From positions 62,001-126,000 of the forward strand of contig JAIFAC010000218.1 of NCBI GenBank assembly GCA_026545765.1: a stretch of DNA of 64,000 bases, read 5' to 3'. The stretch is from Plantago major. Its lineage: Eukaryota > Streptophyta > Magnoliopsida > Lamiales > Plantaginaceae. Position numbers and translations under genes: made by a program. This document shows, piece after piece, positions 44,900 to 56,447 of the stretch (its first letter is position 1; each line of letters starts with the position of its first letter). Below the pieces are notes generated by a model. That model had not been told where the DNA came from and searched no databases. It saw nothing but the letters and a program-made list of their open reading frames with translations.

Positions 44900-45472
44900 A
44901 AGAAAAGTGAAAGAAAAATAAGAAAATAAGGCTTTTATACAAACCCATCTACCCGCGTTGCAGATCCGGAATTCCAAACCCGCAACCAGATCCGCGAACT
45001 TAACCCGCGAAATTAACCTTATTAGTTGGACTCTCAGACTCTCATGTTTATGTAGGACTCTTTTAAGTTTTAGTATTATATGGGTCAGGGTCTAAATTGA
45101 TCTTAAATGGGCCCGATATGAATTCAAGCTCATACCTACCCAAGGATTCATTCAGAGTCACGACGAGTCCACGGGTCTAGGTAAGATTCTAAATGGGTCG
45201 AGTATGACCCATGTAGCATATCATCGAGGCAAAATTTATATATGAAATCAATGCATGATCACTTTTAGGATGACGATGAGGTGCATAATGAGACGGGGTT
45301 CTCGCTCAACTTAAATCGATACTTCTCATATCGCATGTTTTGTTATTGTGGTAAACAAGAGACATGGATACTCTCACGCACCTCGACATCTACTTCCCAC
45401 CATGTGTTGATATATCTCTCAGAGTTATGAACAAGAGGCGATTAAGTATTTCGTTCGTCTGACAAGCTTTAT
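44900..45472. other. Non-coding, unit 1
   Basis: GGGTC/GACCC-rich stretches (44950-45010, 45080-45210). No gene supported. The unit 2 equivalent is 54550-55110. Confidence 0.35.
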
Positions 45473-45700
45473 TTGATTTTTGCAAATCAACTGATAACTT
45501 TGACTACGAATTAAACTTAAACCACAAATGTAAATTTTTTAGTAAAATTATATTATGAAATTTCACTCCCTAAAGTTTCATAATATAATTTAATTGAACA
45601 TTTTACATTTTTCGTCAAGATTGATTCAGTAATTTTTAAATAATGATTTAAAGCCAAAATAGTAAACATCGAATCAGACTTTAGAAGTAATTTGTAATAT
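45473..45700. mobile_element. Inverted-repeat MITE at the unit 1 / unit 2 junction
   Basis: Arms GACTACGAATTAAACTTAAA and CACAAATGTAAATTTTTTAG are mirrored by AACATTTTACATTTTTCGTC and related bases. A central CTCCCTAAAGTTTCATAATA segment mirrors TATTATGAAATTTCAC. It is the same family as the MITE at 13978-14218. A copy sits at about 55110-55335 at the unit 2 / unit 3 junction. Confidence 0.55.
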
Positions 45701-45937
45701 TGAGGGGTCTATTCACTTCCCCGTCGAGTATCGACGAGCCATTTACTAGTACTAGTTCATATAAATTAATACGGTGACATTTATAATGTCTAATAAGGAG
45801 AGTGTCACGGACAATTGCCTATTTTAAGTTAAAAAAAGAAAAGGAGAAAGTCGGCAAGTCACACATTTTGACAAAAATCAAGAGTCCAAGATAATAAGTT
45901 ATGGGCAAGCATACTAAGAAGCCCAGTAATAAATAGT

Positions 45938-45944
45938 TATATAA
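45938..45944 (+). promoter_or_regulatory. TATA box of RING gene copy 2
   Basis: TATATAA, same position relative to the ATG (46091) as in the other units. Confidence 0.6.
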
Positions 45945-46090
45945 GGAAAGCACCGCGTAACATTTGAGTCATAATAACTCATAAGCAAGAAACCAAAGCT
46001 TGCACTCAGAACTCAGAAGGAAAGGAAAAAGAATTGATCTGATCCTCTGAAGGAATTGATCTGTAGCTTCTAAACCTGCAGCGCAGATCA

Positions 46091-46821
46091 ATGGCGGAAA
46101 TCTACCGACGCCCTCGGCTATCCGGCGAACTCGAGGAATCGGAGTCTTTCAAAGCTGAAGATCAATCCCGACACTTCCAAATCAACATGAAATTCTCCTG
46201 CCAAGTTGTTTTGGAACTGGAAGAAACTTTCCTCTATAGCCTCGGCTTAGCGTTTAGTCCCGAGATTGTTCTATCTGAAACCGTGTTCGACACCATGCTA
46301 CTTCTGCCTCGAATTTCAGACATGGAATCACCTGATCAACAGCAGTTCTTCAAGAACCTGATAGGTTATAAGTTGAACTTATCAGAAGACGATGCAGATG
46401 GATGTCGACTGATGTGATCCAAAACGCGGTGGAGTTTATGAGTTCGTCTCCGCCAGATCACAAGATCTTTAACTTGGGGTTTAAACTTTATGTGGTACAC
46501 TCTCAAACATACGGAGAATTAATCGAGCAGATGATGGAGGAAAGCGCGGCTGCAGATGGTCCTAAGATGGTTCCTGCAACTGAGGAGTCGATCAAGAATC
46601 TCAAACGGAAGAGGGTACAACTACAAGATGATTGTGATCAGGATTCTCTAAAGCGGAAGAGGGTACAAGATCAAGAATGCGTTATCTGTTTGGAAGAGCT
46701 TACGGAGGAGGTTTCGGTTTTGATGCCTTGTTCACACTCGTTCCATGGAGATTGCATTGAAAAGTGGCTAAAGACGAGTCATTATTGTCCAATTTGTCGA
46801 TTTGAGATGCCAACGAGCTAG
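46091..46821 (+). pseudogene. RING-H2 E3 ubiquitin ligase, copy 2 (1-bp deletion)
   Basis: Identical layout to the copy at 55716, but GATGGATG stands for GATGGGATG near 46399 (one G lost). The frame breaks after residue 104 and the first product ends CRLM at 46417. From the Met at 46402 the second half is open to 46821 and keeps the nuclear-type basic repeats and the full RING-H2. A G-run miscall or a real loss are both possible. Confidence 0.85.
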
Positions 46822-48620
46822 AAATTAGTGTGATAGATCAACTTATGCTCTCTTTGGTCTAGCTTGTAAAACAGAGTCGTTCTTTATATACTTTTGATTC
46901 AATTACATACATTAATTAATGATATGAAATTGATGCAATTCGTTCATTCACATTATGAGATGATTAATTGTTAAATTATTATTTATGTTCCAGAATTTAG
47001 CTATTTGCGTTTGTATGTCTGTGATATGGTTTTTCTCCTGCACTTTGTTCATGTGTAATTTGCCCCTCACAACTCTGCACTTTGTTCATGTATAATTTGC
47101 TCCTCAAAGTTTATACATTTGCAATAACTGACCAACCTCTAAAATTTTGTTCCTGTCCTTCGCCTCGTGAGATTTCAAACTTTAAGTTGGTCTGCTAAAG
47201 TACGCAGTATGTACAAATATTCGAAAGTTATTAAATTTTACTTAGGCATAGTATGTAGTATGTACATATTTTAGTTGGTCTACTAAAGTACGCAGTACTA
47301 ATATTTGCACTGAAATAATCACATTGCCCTCGAACTTCAACCCCAACAAAATCAATTCATTATTAAAAAAAAAATCAATATGTCTTCTCAAATTAAATTT
47401 TAAACTCTAATTCAACACAACAAAATTAATTCATCATGAAAAAACAACGATAGCCAATCTTTCTACTCCATTTTCTCCAATTAAATTAAGAAAGATCAAC
47501 TCAAACACTAATTCAACTTAAAAAAGAAAGAAATCAATTATTAGAAACAACAATATTACTTGTCATCGTATGCGTTTTCTATTTAGCAAAATATTCATCA
47601 AGTTGGATGAAAGTTAATAGAGTAGCGCTGACACGAAGTATAAGAAAATATAAAGTATACTTAATTAATTAACTTACACAAACAAGGACTACATATCGGT
47701 GTTTTCCATATTTAACTTCAAATAGAGTACGAATTTTAAGAGTAAATTGTATAAATAAATAGAACAATTTAGAAATTTTAAATTTAAATAAATATTAAAG
47801 TATGAGAGATAACTCATAAAATAGGGGAAATTTTATTCATTTAAGATATGTGAAGTTAAGATTGGGAAACAAAAAATGAAAGTAAGAAGTTGAGACTGAG
47901 AATGAAGGAGTATTTGATTTGAGTTTATAAAATTATTTTGTTATACTCCCACCGCCCCATACTCAAGTTCTGGTTGAGGTGATCAGAGGTTTTAAGAGTA
48001 AACTATATGAATTAATTGAATAATTCACGAGATGTAAGGTTAAATGAGTAAAAGTATAAGATATGTTTGTATGGAAAGTTAAATTCAAATAAATAGAATT
48101 AAAATTAAAAGTTGGAATGGGGCTGACTGAAGTATATAGATAACACCTTTTTTTTCGTGATATAGTAGTAATATTTAGTTAAAGTTTATTTAAGAATATC
48201 AATGTTAAAAAGTTATTATTAGGAGAGTAGGGGTATACATCACTAAGACATTTGCCGCACGTGACAAAAGAACAATACGCATTCCATTTTAATATAATAT
48301 AGTCTCTTATATTATTCCCTACGTCACAAAACAAAGGACACATTTGAATTTTTATTAAAGTTTAAGGTCAACTTTAACCATAAATTACTTCAATGATATA
48401 TTGAAAAATTCCATGCTTAAATATTGACAATTAAATTTATGGTCAAATTAGTCGACTCCATCAGAGCATTTTATAGCAATTTTTCTTAAATGTACTCCAT
48501 GCTTAAATAATTCAAATATATCAATTCATTTTTTTTCAATGGAAGAAAACATTAGCTCTCCACCCCAAGTGTTTGGTGTAACCATCCAATTTGCACTTAT
48601 ATCATATGGTTCATATTATA

Positions 48621-48868
48621 TACTCCTTCAAGATTTCAATTTTCCTCAGGAGTTTTTCAAACAAATTGTCAATTTTAACCTCAAATTACTCTTAAACTAC
48701 AAAGATAAATGATTTAATAAAAATCATATAATGGAAATTTAAGAAGTAAGATTTACAATATAATTATGTTAAATATTTACTTATTGTTTTTTAAGAGTAA
48801 CTGAGGTTAAAATTGATATTGGTCAATCAAAAAGTTCACGGAAAGTTGAAATCATGACAGAGGGAGTA
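48621..48868. mobile_element. Stowaway-like MITE, unit 2
   Basis: Copy of the element at 38969-39227, with small indels near the left end (TACTCCTTCAAGATTTC). Confidence 0.6.
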
Positions 48869-49794
48869 TTATTTAGTAAAATTACGGTTTTCACAATATT
48901 TGCTCATGTATACACGTGCCGATGTTAGTGCATGCACAAAATATTATTGTGCAGAACTCACTAACACATATGCTATGGCTAGATATTATTCATAAAATGA
49001 ATTATGAAACATGGAATCTTGATTTTGTTAATTGTTTGGACTTGGTCCTAACCTACGTAACACGATCGAGTCGAGTACGCTACCCAACCTCGATGGATCA
49101 GATTCAAATACATGCGAGTCAACAGTCGGGCTTGCATTCAAAACTCCTTTCCACCACGTAGTACGAAGTTTGGGCTTCAGCCTACGTAAGGAAACTTGGA
49201 AAAAATCTAGGCAAAAACCCTTTGCCACCAAATATTACAAAAAAAGACGCAACATGAGTTAATGCAATCTTGTAACTCAGTAATGTTGAGTTAATATAAT
49301 GTTGTAACTCAGCGATTCATGAGTTTATATATTGTTGCAACTAAGAGAGTCTCTATATGAATTAAATTTTCGAGAGGATACCTACCGTGAGTAACCCAAG
49401 AAACTTCATGGAGTATGTGAATTTGATGAGGCTCTCATGACAAATAGGAACCGACGTCAATAGGAGTTTAAGGATGTTATGAATTGTCCACGGAGCCTTT
49501 ATGTGGGTCGGACCGCCTCGGCTTAGATTTTAGACATTTTGTCCGTTCTTCCAGGTAGTAGATGTCAGATGTTCTTTTAGGATATGTGTCACATGTGATA
49601 TGCTTAAGCTTACAAAAAAACATGCATTTACATGTAAATTTGTAATTTATATTTATTTAATATTCAATATGTTATTCCTTTCTAATGTCATACTAAAATC
49701 GCTTCAACTGTTCGCCATATATCGAGATTCTAGAGACGCTAATTTGCTAAGTGGATACCGTATGATGTTGATGGGGCCTGGGAATAAATTTTAT

Positions 49795-50006
49795 GGCAAA
49801 TTATATTTGCTCCCTAATAAATTTCAGAATAACATCGGGTTTCGACATTTCATCAATAACAAATTGTCCTAAACAATTACATATTGGTCACTAAAGATCC
49901 ATTTTTGGACCAATATGTAATTGTTTAGGACCAATATGTTATTGATGAAATGTTAGCCCCGAATGAGTTAAGGGTGTTTATCAGGGGGAGCAGGTGTAAT
50001 TTTTCC
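49795..50006. mobile_element. Mutator-type MITE, unit 2
   Basis: Copy of the element at 40168-40387, with the same 10-bp flanks TAAATTTTAT (49785-49794, 50007-50016). It is eight bases shorter through several one-base losses, many in short C or G runs. Confidence 0.85.
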
Positions 50007-52078
50007 TAAATTTTATAAAATAATGACGATGTTGATATCAATATTCTCGAGGATATACTCATTTCAGAAATGAGTAATCATATAATTTCTACCATTATGA
50101 TAGCACATGAATGTCATTATTGGAGCATTAACCAATCCATTACTTGACTCATAATATTTCTCATCGTCGGTTTTGCTTGCATCGACTAATGATGCAGTTG
50201 ATGAGATTAATAATTAATTTGTTATGTCGAAAATGCCTGATGAATTTGTCTAAGTACTTGAGTAGGGATATCATTACAAAGGTGGATGGTGATTGATAAT
50301 TGTCACGGGGATGTTTCCATAGCAGTTCTTGAGTGCTCAAGGTTCATGGATGTATGATCATGATGATGCAAATATTGATCGATTGTCGAGTCAGGAATCA
50401 AGAACCATATAATGGAGACAAAATTGATATGTAAAATCAATGTAATGAATTTTTTTTCATTCTTATGATGATCATGATTCAATCTCAAGAGACCAAGTTC
50501 CCATTCGATTTTGATAGTAATAACATCATAAAGTTTTGAAGGTCACAATTAATCCATTATAGGGTGTGACATTTTTGCTAGGTCATGGGTGCTCAACTGA
50601 ATGAGGAACCTTAATTTCACTGGACAAGTCGGTTCAGAACTATATAATCAAGGTGCTCAAAGTTTAGGTGTTTTTGGTCAATCACGTGGATGACATGCCT
50701 CTTTTCCATTATTTTAGAACAAAAAAGTACTATGAATAGGATTATTTTGTACAAATGTATGTAAATGATACTGAGAGAAAATTGAAATTTTCACATTATA
50801 CTCACATTATGGAAACAAACTGTAAAAAGCTTGATATCATTATCCGGTGATAATTTACAATGACAAATGTGTTTGACGTGAATTATTTGAAATTAAGAAT
50901 GTCGAGTCGACGAAAAAAATGAGACCTGATGTTGATTTAAGCAAAAGAAAAATAGTATGAAAACGTAAAGGAACATTCATGTCGCACCTAATGTGAGTGC
51001 ACCTGAAGCGATGTACAAAATAACGGTTGGGGTCTCGCGCACATCTTTTAATAATTGAGGGTGGGTGTTTGTATTAATTTGTTTCGTGCAATTTTTATAA
51101 CTCCGAGATCGGGGTCAGCGGCATTTAGCCCTAATCATCAATTGTTTAACACATTATATTTATACTTAATAACATTAGTTGGTCCCATTGGTCCCTCACG
51201 AATGTAGGTCCCTTCTAGGGCATTGTGATTGATGGGAACGGACGGGTGCAACATGTATTGTATAAGAATTAAACTCACTACAATCATGATAATGAATATT
51301 GAAACACTATATACTTCATCCGGCTGGAATAGCAACATTTATTAAGAATGAATTGATTATAATTTTTATTGATATTGATCTCAATGACAATATAATGGGT
51401 TTGGTTCGACACTCTACCATTCTCACACTAATATCCTTCAAAATATTACTTCATTATATGGGGAGTACGTCTCCTGAGAGTCCACAATATAATGAGAGTC
51501 CTACATAATAGACAAATATATACAATTTATACATAAAACTATACAATATGATTTTTTTCACGGGTTGACCCGCTTGACCCGGGTCGACCCACATGTTTTC
51601 CTTATAATACACACCCCGCTTTCATGTGTCCATCCAATCATATTGATACTTTGGAACAAATTGCTTATGTTTGGTATATAATTGTCTATGTTTAGTGTAA
51701 AATTATTGATGACAAGCTATTTATCTCAAAAAAACTCAATATTTATAAAATAAACATAGAAATCAATTTCATTCATCAATCAATAAAATGTCATTACATA
51801 AGAAACAATACAAAAAAATTCAAATCACTATATCCAAACTACATTCATCCTCGCAAAAAAAAAAAAAAAAAAAAAAAGACCTTGGCTTGTTCGTCAACTC
51901 CTTCATCCACACCTCCATCATTATCATCAATCATTCAACCACCATTTTTACGAAAACCTACTATATGCAACAAAAAAAAAAAAAACAACCAACATCAACA
52001 ATTTACATATAGACATACACAATTTACATAAAAACCTAAACAATATTTTTTTTCAAAAGATGAAATAAAATACCTACA

Positions 52079-52850
52079 TTCAAGCATCACCAATTTACCT
52101 TAATAATCAACAATTACAAGATAAACATAGGCTATTCATACATAATAATCAAGGAAAAATGAAGCATAATAACCAAGCAAAATGAAGCATAAACATAGAC
52201 ATCACCAATTTACCCTTAATAATCAACAATTACAAGATAAACATAGTATCACCAATTTACCCATAACAATCAACAAATACAAGATAAACATATGTTATTC
52301 ATACATAATAATCAAGCAAAAAGAAGCATAATAACCAAGAAAAATGAAGCATAAACATAGGCATCACCAATTTACCCTTAATAATCAACAATTACAAGAT
52401 AAACATAAAGCTATTCATACATAATAATCAAGTAAAATGAAGCATAATAACCAAGTAAAATGAAGCATAAACATAGGCATCACCAATTTACCCTTAATAA
52501 TCAACAATTGCAAGATAAACATAAAGCTATTCATACATAATAATCAAGCAAAATGAGCATAATAACCGAAGCAAAAATGAAGCATAAACATAGGCATCAC
52601 CAATTTACCCTTAACAATCAACAATTACAATGTAAACATAGGCTATTCATACATAATAACCGAAGCAAAAATGAAGCATAAACATATGCATAACCAATTT
52701 ACCCTAACAATCAACAATTACAGTATAAATATATGCTATTCATACATAATAATCGAAGCAAAAAATGAAGCATAATAACCGAAGCAAAAATGAATCATAA
52801 ACATAAGTATCACCAATTTACCCTTAACAATCAACAATTACAACCAAAAC
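52079..52850. repeat. Minisatellite, unit 2
   Basis: Same family as 42465-43235. Many repeats read ATTACAAGATAAACAT and AATCAAG where unit 1 reads ATTACAGTATAAACAT and AATCGAAG. Confidence 0.85.
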
Positions 52851-52956
52851 AACAGAAAACGAAGCATATCATGCACAACAACAATCACTTCAACATTATC
52901 AATAGAGTTCAAACACGCAAACATCAACAATTACAGATCAAGCATGCACAATTAAG

Positions 52957-53495
52957 CTGTGTTTTGAAACTCAGACCCGGACGTTGACCCGGCCTACCTA
53001 CTGTAGGAGGTTCAACCGGGTCAACTCGGGTCAACCTATAAAAAATATTTTTAAAAATAAAACATAATGTATGCCTTAAAAATTCAACATATACATTTTT
53101 TACCTAAAAAAAAGATAGAAAACATTGCATAAACGACATATGCCTCAATTCCAAACACAAAGTCACCATAACTCCATAACATTGAATTCAAAATAACAAA
53201 TAACATTAAAGTCCGGGAGAAGAACGGGAGAAGAATGAGCTGCAAAAAAGGAAAAGGAAGAAGACTGAAAAGGAAAAGGAACTGAGCGATATAGGGCTTT
53301 TGTTGTGATTGAGATTTTTTGATTTTTTTTTTCTTTTTTAGAAACCCGGGTGGAACTGGTTTTACTGGTGGAACTGGTTTTACCGTTCATGGTTTTTACC
53401 AAAACCCGATTTTTTCCGGTTTTGGGGGGTTTCCGGCCCGGACCCCCTCCGAGTCGCGGTTGAACCGGGTCGACCCGCCGGGTTTCATAACATAG
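52957..53495. mobile_element. hAT-like non-autonomous element, unit 2
   Basis: The TIR CTGTGTTTTGAAAC (left) pairs with CTATGTTATGAAAC (complement of the right end) at 12 of 14 positions. The flanks carry the exact 8-bp duplication CAATTAAG (52949-52956, 53496-53503), the hAT size. Subterminal GGTTGAACCGGGTC-type inverted blocks lie inside both ends. 539 bp, no transposase. This is the better-preserved copy. Confidence 0.8.
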
Positions 53496-54223
53496 CAATT
53501 AAGGTTAAAACATTAACAATTACACATGGAATATAAAGTTACGCGAAATCATAAAACATAACCAATTTACCGTTAAACATAAGCAATTTCAGTATAAATA
53601 TATGCAAACTTAGTCAATATGCACTAGAAATCAAAAATTTGTAACATAATCTTTTTATATAATCAAACATCAACTATTTACATATAAACATGCACAATTC
53701 ACACATAAACATAGACAATTTAAAAACAACACTGCATAAAGTCTAACAATAAAGTAATGTAAAGTAATGAAACAACAACATCATCTATTTACAACTAAAC
53801 ATACAACATTTACATGAAAACCTAAACAAAATCGAACACAACCAACAAATACAACAAAAGCAAAGAAAAAACTAACTGAAAATAGAGAAAAATACACAAA
53901 CATCAACAATTACTAGCCAAACATTCACAATTAATGCTCAAATATCAACAATTACAGGCGAAAAATACAATTACGCGAGATCACTAAAAAACACCAAAAC
54001 CTTGCGAAAAACGAAAAAACTAGAACAAAGAGCTTTAAACTCCAAATCAATGTCTAATTATGCTCCGCTATTACCTAGCAGATCATATTAACAACACTCA
54101 CAACTCACTCAGCCAAGCTCGTAACCAAATATCGATTAAAATGAAAAGCACAAACTAGAAAACAAAATCGAATCGATTACAATTATAATCAAGCAACAAA
54201 ACAAAATTAGAAGGAATGCTTAC

Positions 54224-54525
54224 ATCGACAACAACCAGATCAAGAGCTCGTTGAATTGAGGCAGGAAGAGCACCTCTAGCATCCATACTTTCAAATACCG
54301 CAAATCGATCAGAATCACCAAATCAAAATTGCAATGAATGCTTGAAAAGGCAAAAGTACAAACGAATTTGGGGAGAAATCAAATACCTTAATCGCTGGTC
54401 AGAATCGAAGCTAGGGCTTGATCTTCAAAATCGCTCAGAGGTACCGAGAAGAGCCGAAATCAAGAGCAATACGAAAACCTTGGTTTTCAAAGAAGCGAGA
54501 GAAAATCGCTGATTCGTAAATGTAC
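54224..54525 (-). pseudogene. 5' end of an unidentified gene, unit 2
   Basis: Copy of 44583-44890: ATG at 54286, the same 21 codons, then GTAAGC after 54224. Leader region slightly altered. Function unknown. Confidence 0.4.
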
Positions 54526-55109
54526 TAAGAAATGAAAGAAAAGTGAAAGAAAATAAGAAAATAAGGCTTTTATACAAACCCATCTACCCGCGTTGCAGAT
54601 CCGGAATTCCAAACCCGCAACCAGATCCGCGAACTTAACCCGCGAAATTAACCTTATTAGTTGGACTCTCAGACTCTCATGTTTATGTAGGACTCTTTTA
54701 AGTTTTAGTATTATATGGGTCAGGGTCTAAATTGATCTTAAATGGGCCCGATATGAATTCAAGCTCATACCTACCCAAGGATTCATTCAGAGTCACGACG
54801 AGTCCACGGGTCTAGGTAAGATTCTAAATGGGTCGAGTATGACCCATGTAGCATATCATCGAGGCAAAATTTATATATGAAATCAATGCATGATCACTTT
54901 TAGGATGACGATGAGGTGCATAATGAGACGGGTTCTCGCCAACTTAAATCGATACTTCTCATATCGCATGTTTTGTTATTGTGGTAAACAAGAGACATGG
55001 ACAGTCTCTCACGCACCTCGACATCTACTTCCCACCATGTGTTGATATATCTCTCTAGAGTTATGAACAAGAGGCGACTAGATATTCGTCTTCGTCTGAT
55101 GCTTTCTAT

Positions 55110-55335
55110 TTGATTTTTCCAACTGCTTATAACTTTGACTACGAATTAAACTTAAACCACAAATGTAAATTTTTTAGTAAAATTATATTATGAAATTTCA
55201 CTCCCTAAAGTTTCATAATATAATTTAATCAACATTTTACATTTTCGTCAAGATTGATTCGTAATCAATTTTAAATAATGGTAAAAGTCAAAATAGAAAC
55301 ATCGAATCGGGACTTGGAAGTAATTTGTAATATCG
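55110..55335. mobile_element. Inverted-repeat MITE at the unit 2 / unit 3 junction
   Basis: Copy of the element at 45473-45700, with the GACTACGAATTAAACTTAAA arm intact. Confidence 0.5.
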
Positions 55336-55562
55336 AGTCTATTCACTTCCGCCGAAAGATCGACGCCCATTTACATTTAGACTTCATATAAATTAATACG
55401 GTGACATTTATAATGTCTAATAAGGAGTGTCACGGACAATTGCCTATTTTAAGTTAAAAAAAGAAAAGGAGAAAGTCGGCAAGTCACACATTTTGACAAA
55501 AATCAAGAGTCCAAGATAATAAGTTATGGGCAAGCATACTAAGAAGCCCAGTAATAAATAGT

Positions 55563-55569
55563 TATATAA
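55563..55569 (+). promoter_or_regulatory. TATA box of RING gene copy 3
   Basis: TATATAA 147 bases before the ATG at 55716. Confidence 0.6.
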
Positions 55570-55715
55570 GGAAAGCACCGCGTAACATTTGAGTCATAAT
55601 AACTCATAAGCAAGAAACCAAAGCTTGCACTCAGAACTCAGAAGGAAAGGAAAAAGAATTGATCTGATCCTCTGAAGGAATTGATCTGTAGCTTCTAAAC
55701 CTGCAGCGCAGATCA

Positions 55716-56447
55716 ATGGCGGAAATCTACCGACGCCCTCGGCTATCCGGCGAACTCGAGGAATCGGAGTCTTTCAAAGCTGAAGATCAATCCCGACACT
55801 TCCAAATCAACATGAAATTCTCCTGCCAAGTTGTTTTGGAACTGGAAGAAACTTTCCTCTATAGCCTCGGCTTAGCGTTTAGTCCCGAGATTGTTCTATC
55901 TGAAACCGTGTTCGACACCATGCTACTTCTGCCTCGAATTTCAGACATGGAATCACCTGATCAACAGCAGTTCTTCAAGAACCTGATAGGTTATAAGTTG
56001 AACTTATCAGAAGACGATGCAGATGGGATGTCGACTGATGTGATCCAAAACGCGGTGGAGTTTATGAGTTCGTCTCCGCCAGATCACAAGATCTTTAACT
56101 TGGGGTTTAAACTTTATGTGGTACACTCTCAAACATACGGAGAATTAATCGAGCAGATGATGGAGGAAAGCGCGGCTGCAGATGGTCCTAAGATGGTTCC
56201 TGCAACTGAGGAGTCGATCAAGAATCTCAAACGGAAGAGGGTACAACTACAAGATGATTGTGATCAGGATTCTCTAAAGCGGAAGAGGGTACAAGATCAA
56301 GAATGCGTTATCTGTTTGGAAGAGCTTACGGAGGAGGTTTCGGTTTTGATGCCTTGTTCACACTCGTTCCATGGAGATTGCATTGAAAAGTGGCTAAAGA
56401 CGAGTCATTATTGTCCAATTTGTCGATTTGAGATGCCAACGAGCTAG
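55716..56447 (+). CDS. RING-H2 E3 ubiquitin ligase, intact copy 3 (243 aa)
   Basis: Single-exon gene starting MAEIYRRPRLSGELEESES. The N-terminal 160 residues have no domain I recognise (NMKFSCQVVLELEETFLYSL, FKNLIGYKLNLSEDDAD, HKIFNLGFKLYVVHSQTY). Residues about 172-195 hold a doubled basic motif KRKRVQ, separated by an acidic linker (LQDDCDQDS), which may act as a nuclear signal. The C-terminus is a C3H2C3 RING-H2 domain: CVIC, then MPCSHSFHGDC, IEKWL, CPIC. RING-H2 proteins recruit ubiquitin-loaded E2 enzymes; plant members of this size often act in stress and immunity signalling, but the target is unknown. TATA box at 55563. This is the only copy of the three without a frameshift, although it lies in the truncated unit. 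Confidence 0.9.
   Translation: MAEIYRRPRLSGELEESESFKAEDQSRHFQINMKFSCQVVLELEETFLYSLGLAFSPEIVLSETVFDTMLLLPRISDMESPDQQQFFKNLIGYKLNLSEDDADGMSTDVIQNAVEFMSSSPPDHKIFNLGFKLYVVHSQTYGELIEQMMEESAAADGPKMVPATEESIKNLKRKRVQLQDDCDQDSLKRKRVQDQECVICLEELTEEVSVLMPCSHSFHGDCIEKWLKTSHYCPICRFEMPTS

Larger units (their letters stand above)
36105..45750 (+). repeat. Tandem module, unit 1 (9646 bp)
   Basis: It starts ACTAGTTCATATAAATTAAT and is repeated from 45751 at an offset of 9646 bases. Contents: TATA box and RING-H2 gene, Stowaway-like MITEs, Mutator-type MITE (40168-40387), minisatellite (about 42465-43235), hAT-like element (43343-43853), 5' end of an unknown minus-strand gene (44583-44890) and an inverted-repeat MITE at the right edge. 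Sequence between units is nearly identical apart from small indels, so the amplification is recent or the units are being homogenised. Confidence 0.9.
45751..55380 (+). repeat. Tandem module, unit 2 (about 9630 bp)
   Basis: Same order of parts as unit 1. Small indels relative to unit 1 cluster in the minisatellite, the hAT-like element and GC-rich words. Confidence 0.9.
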
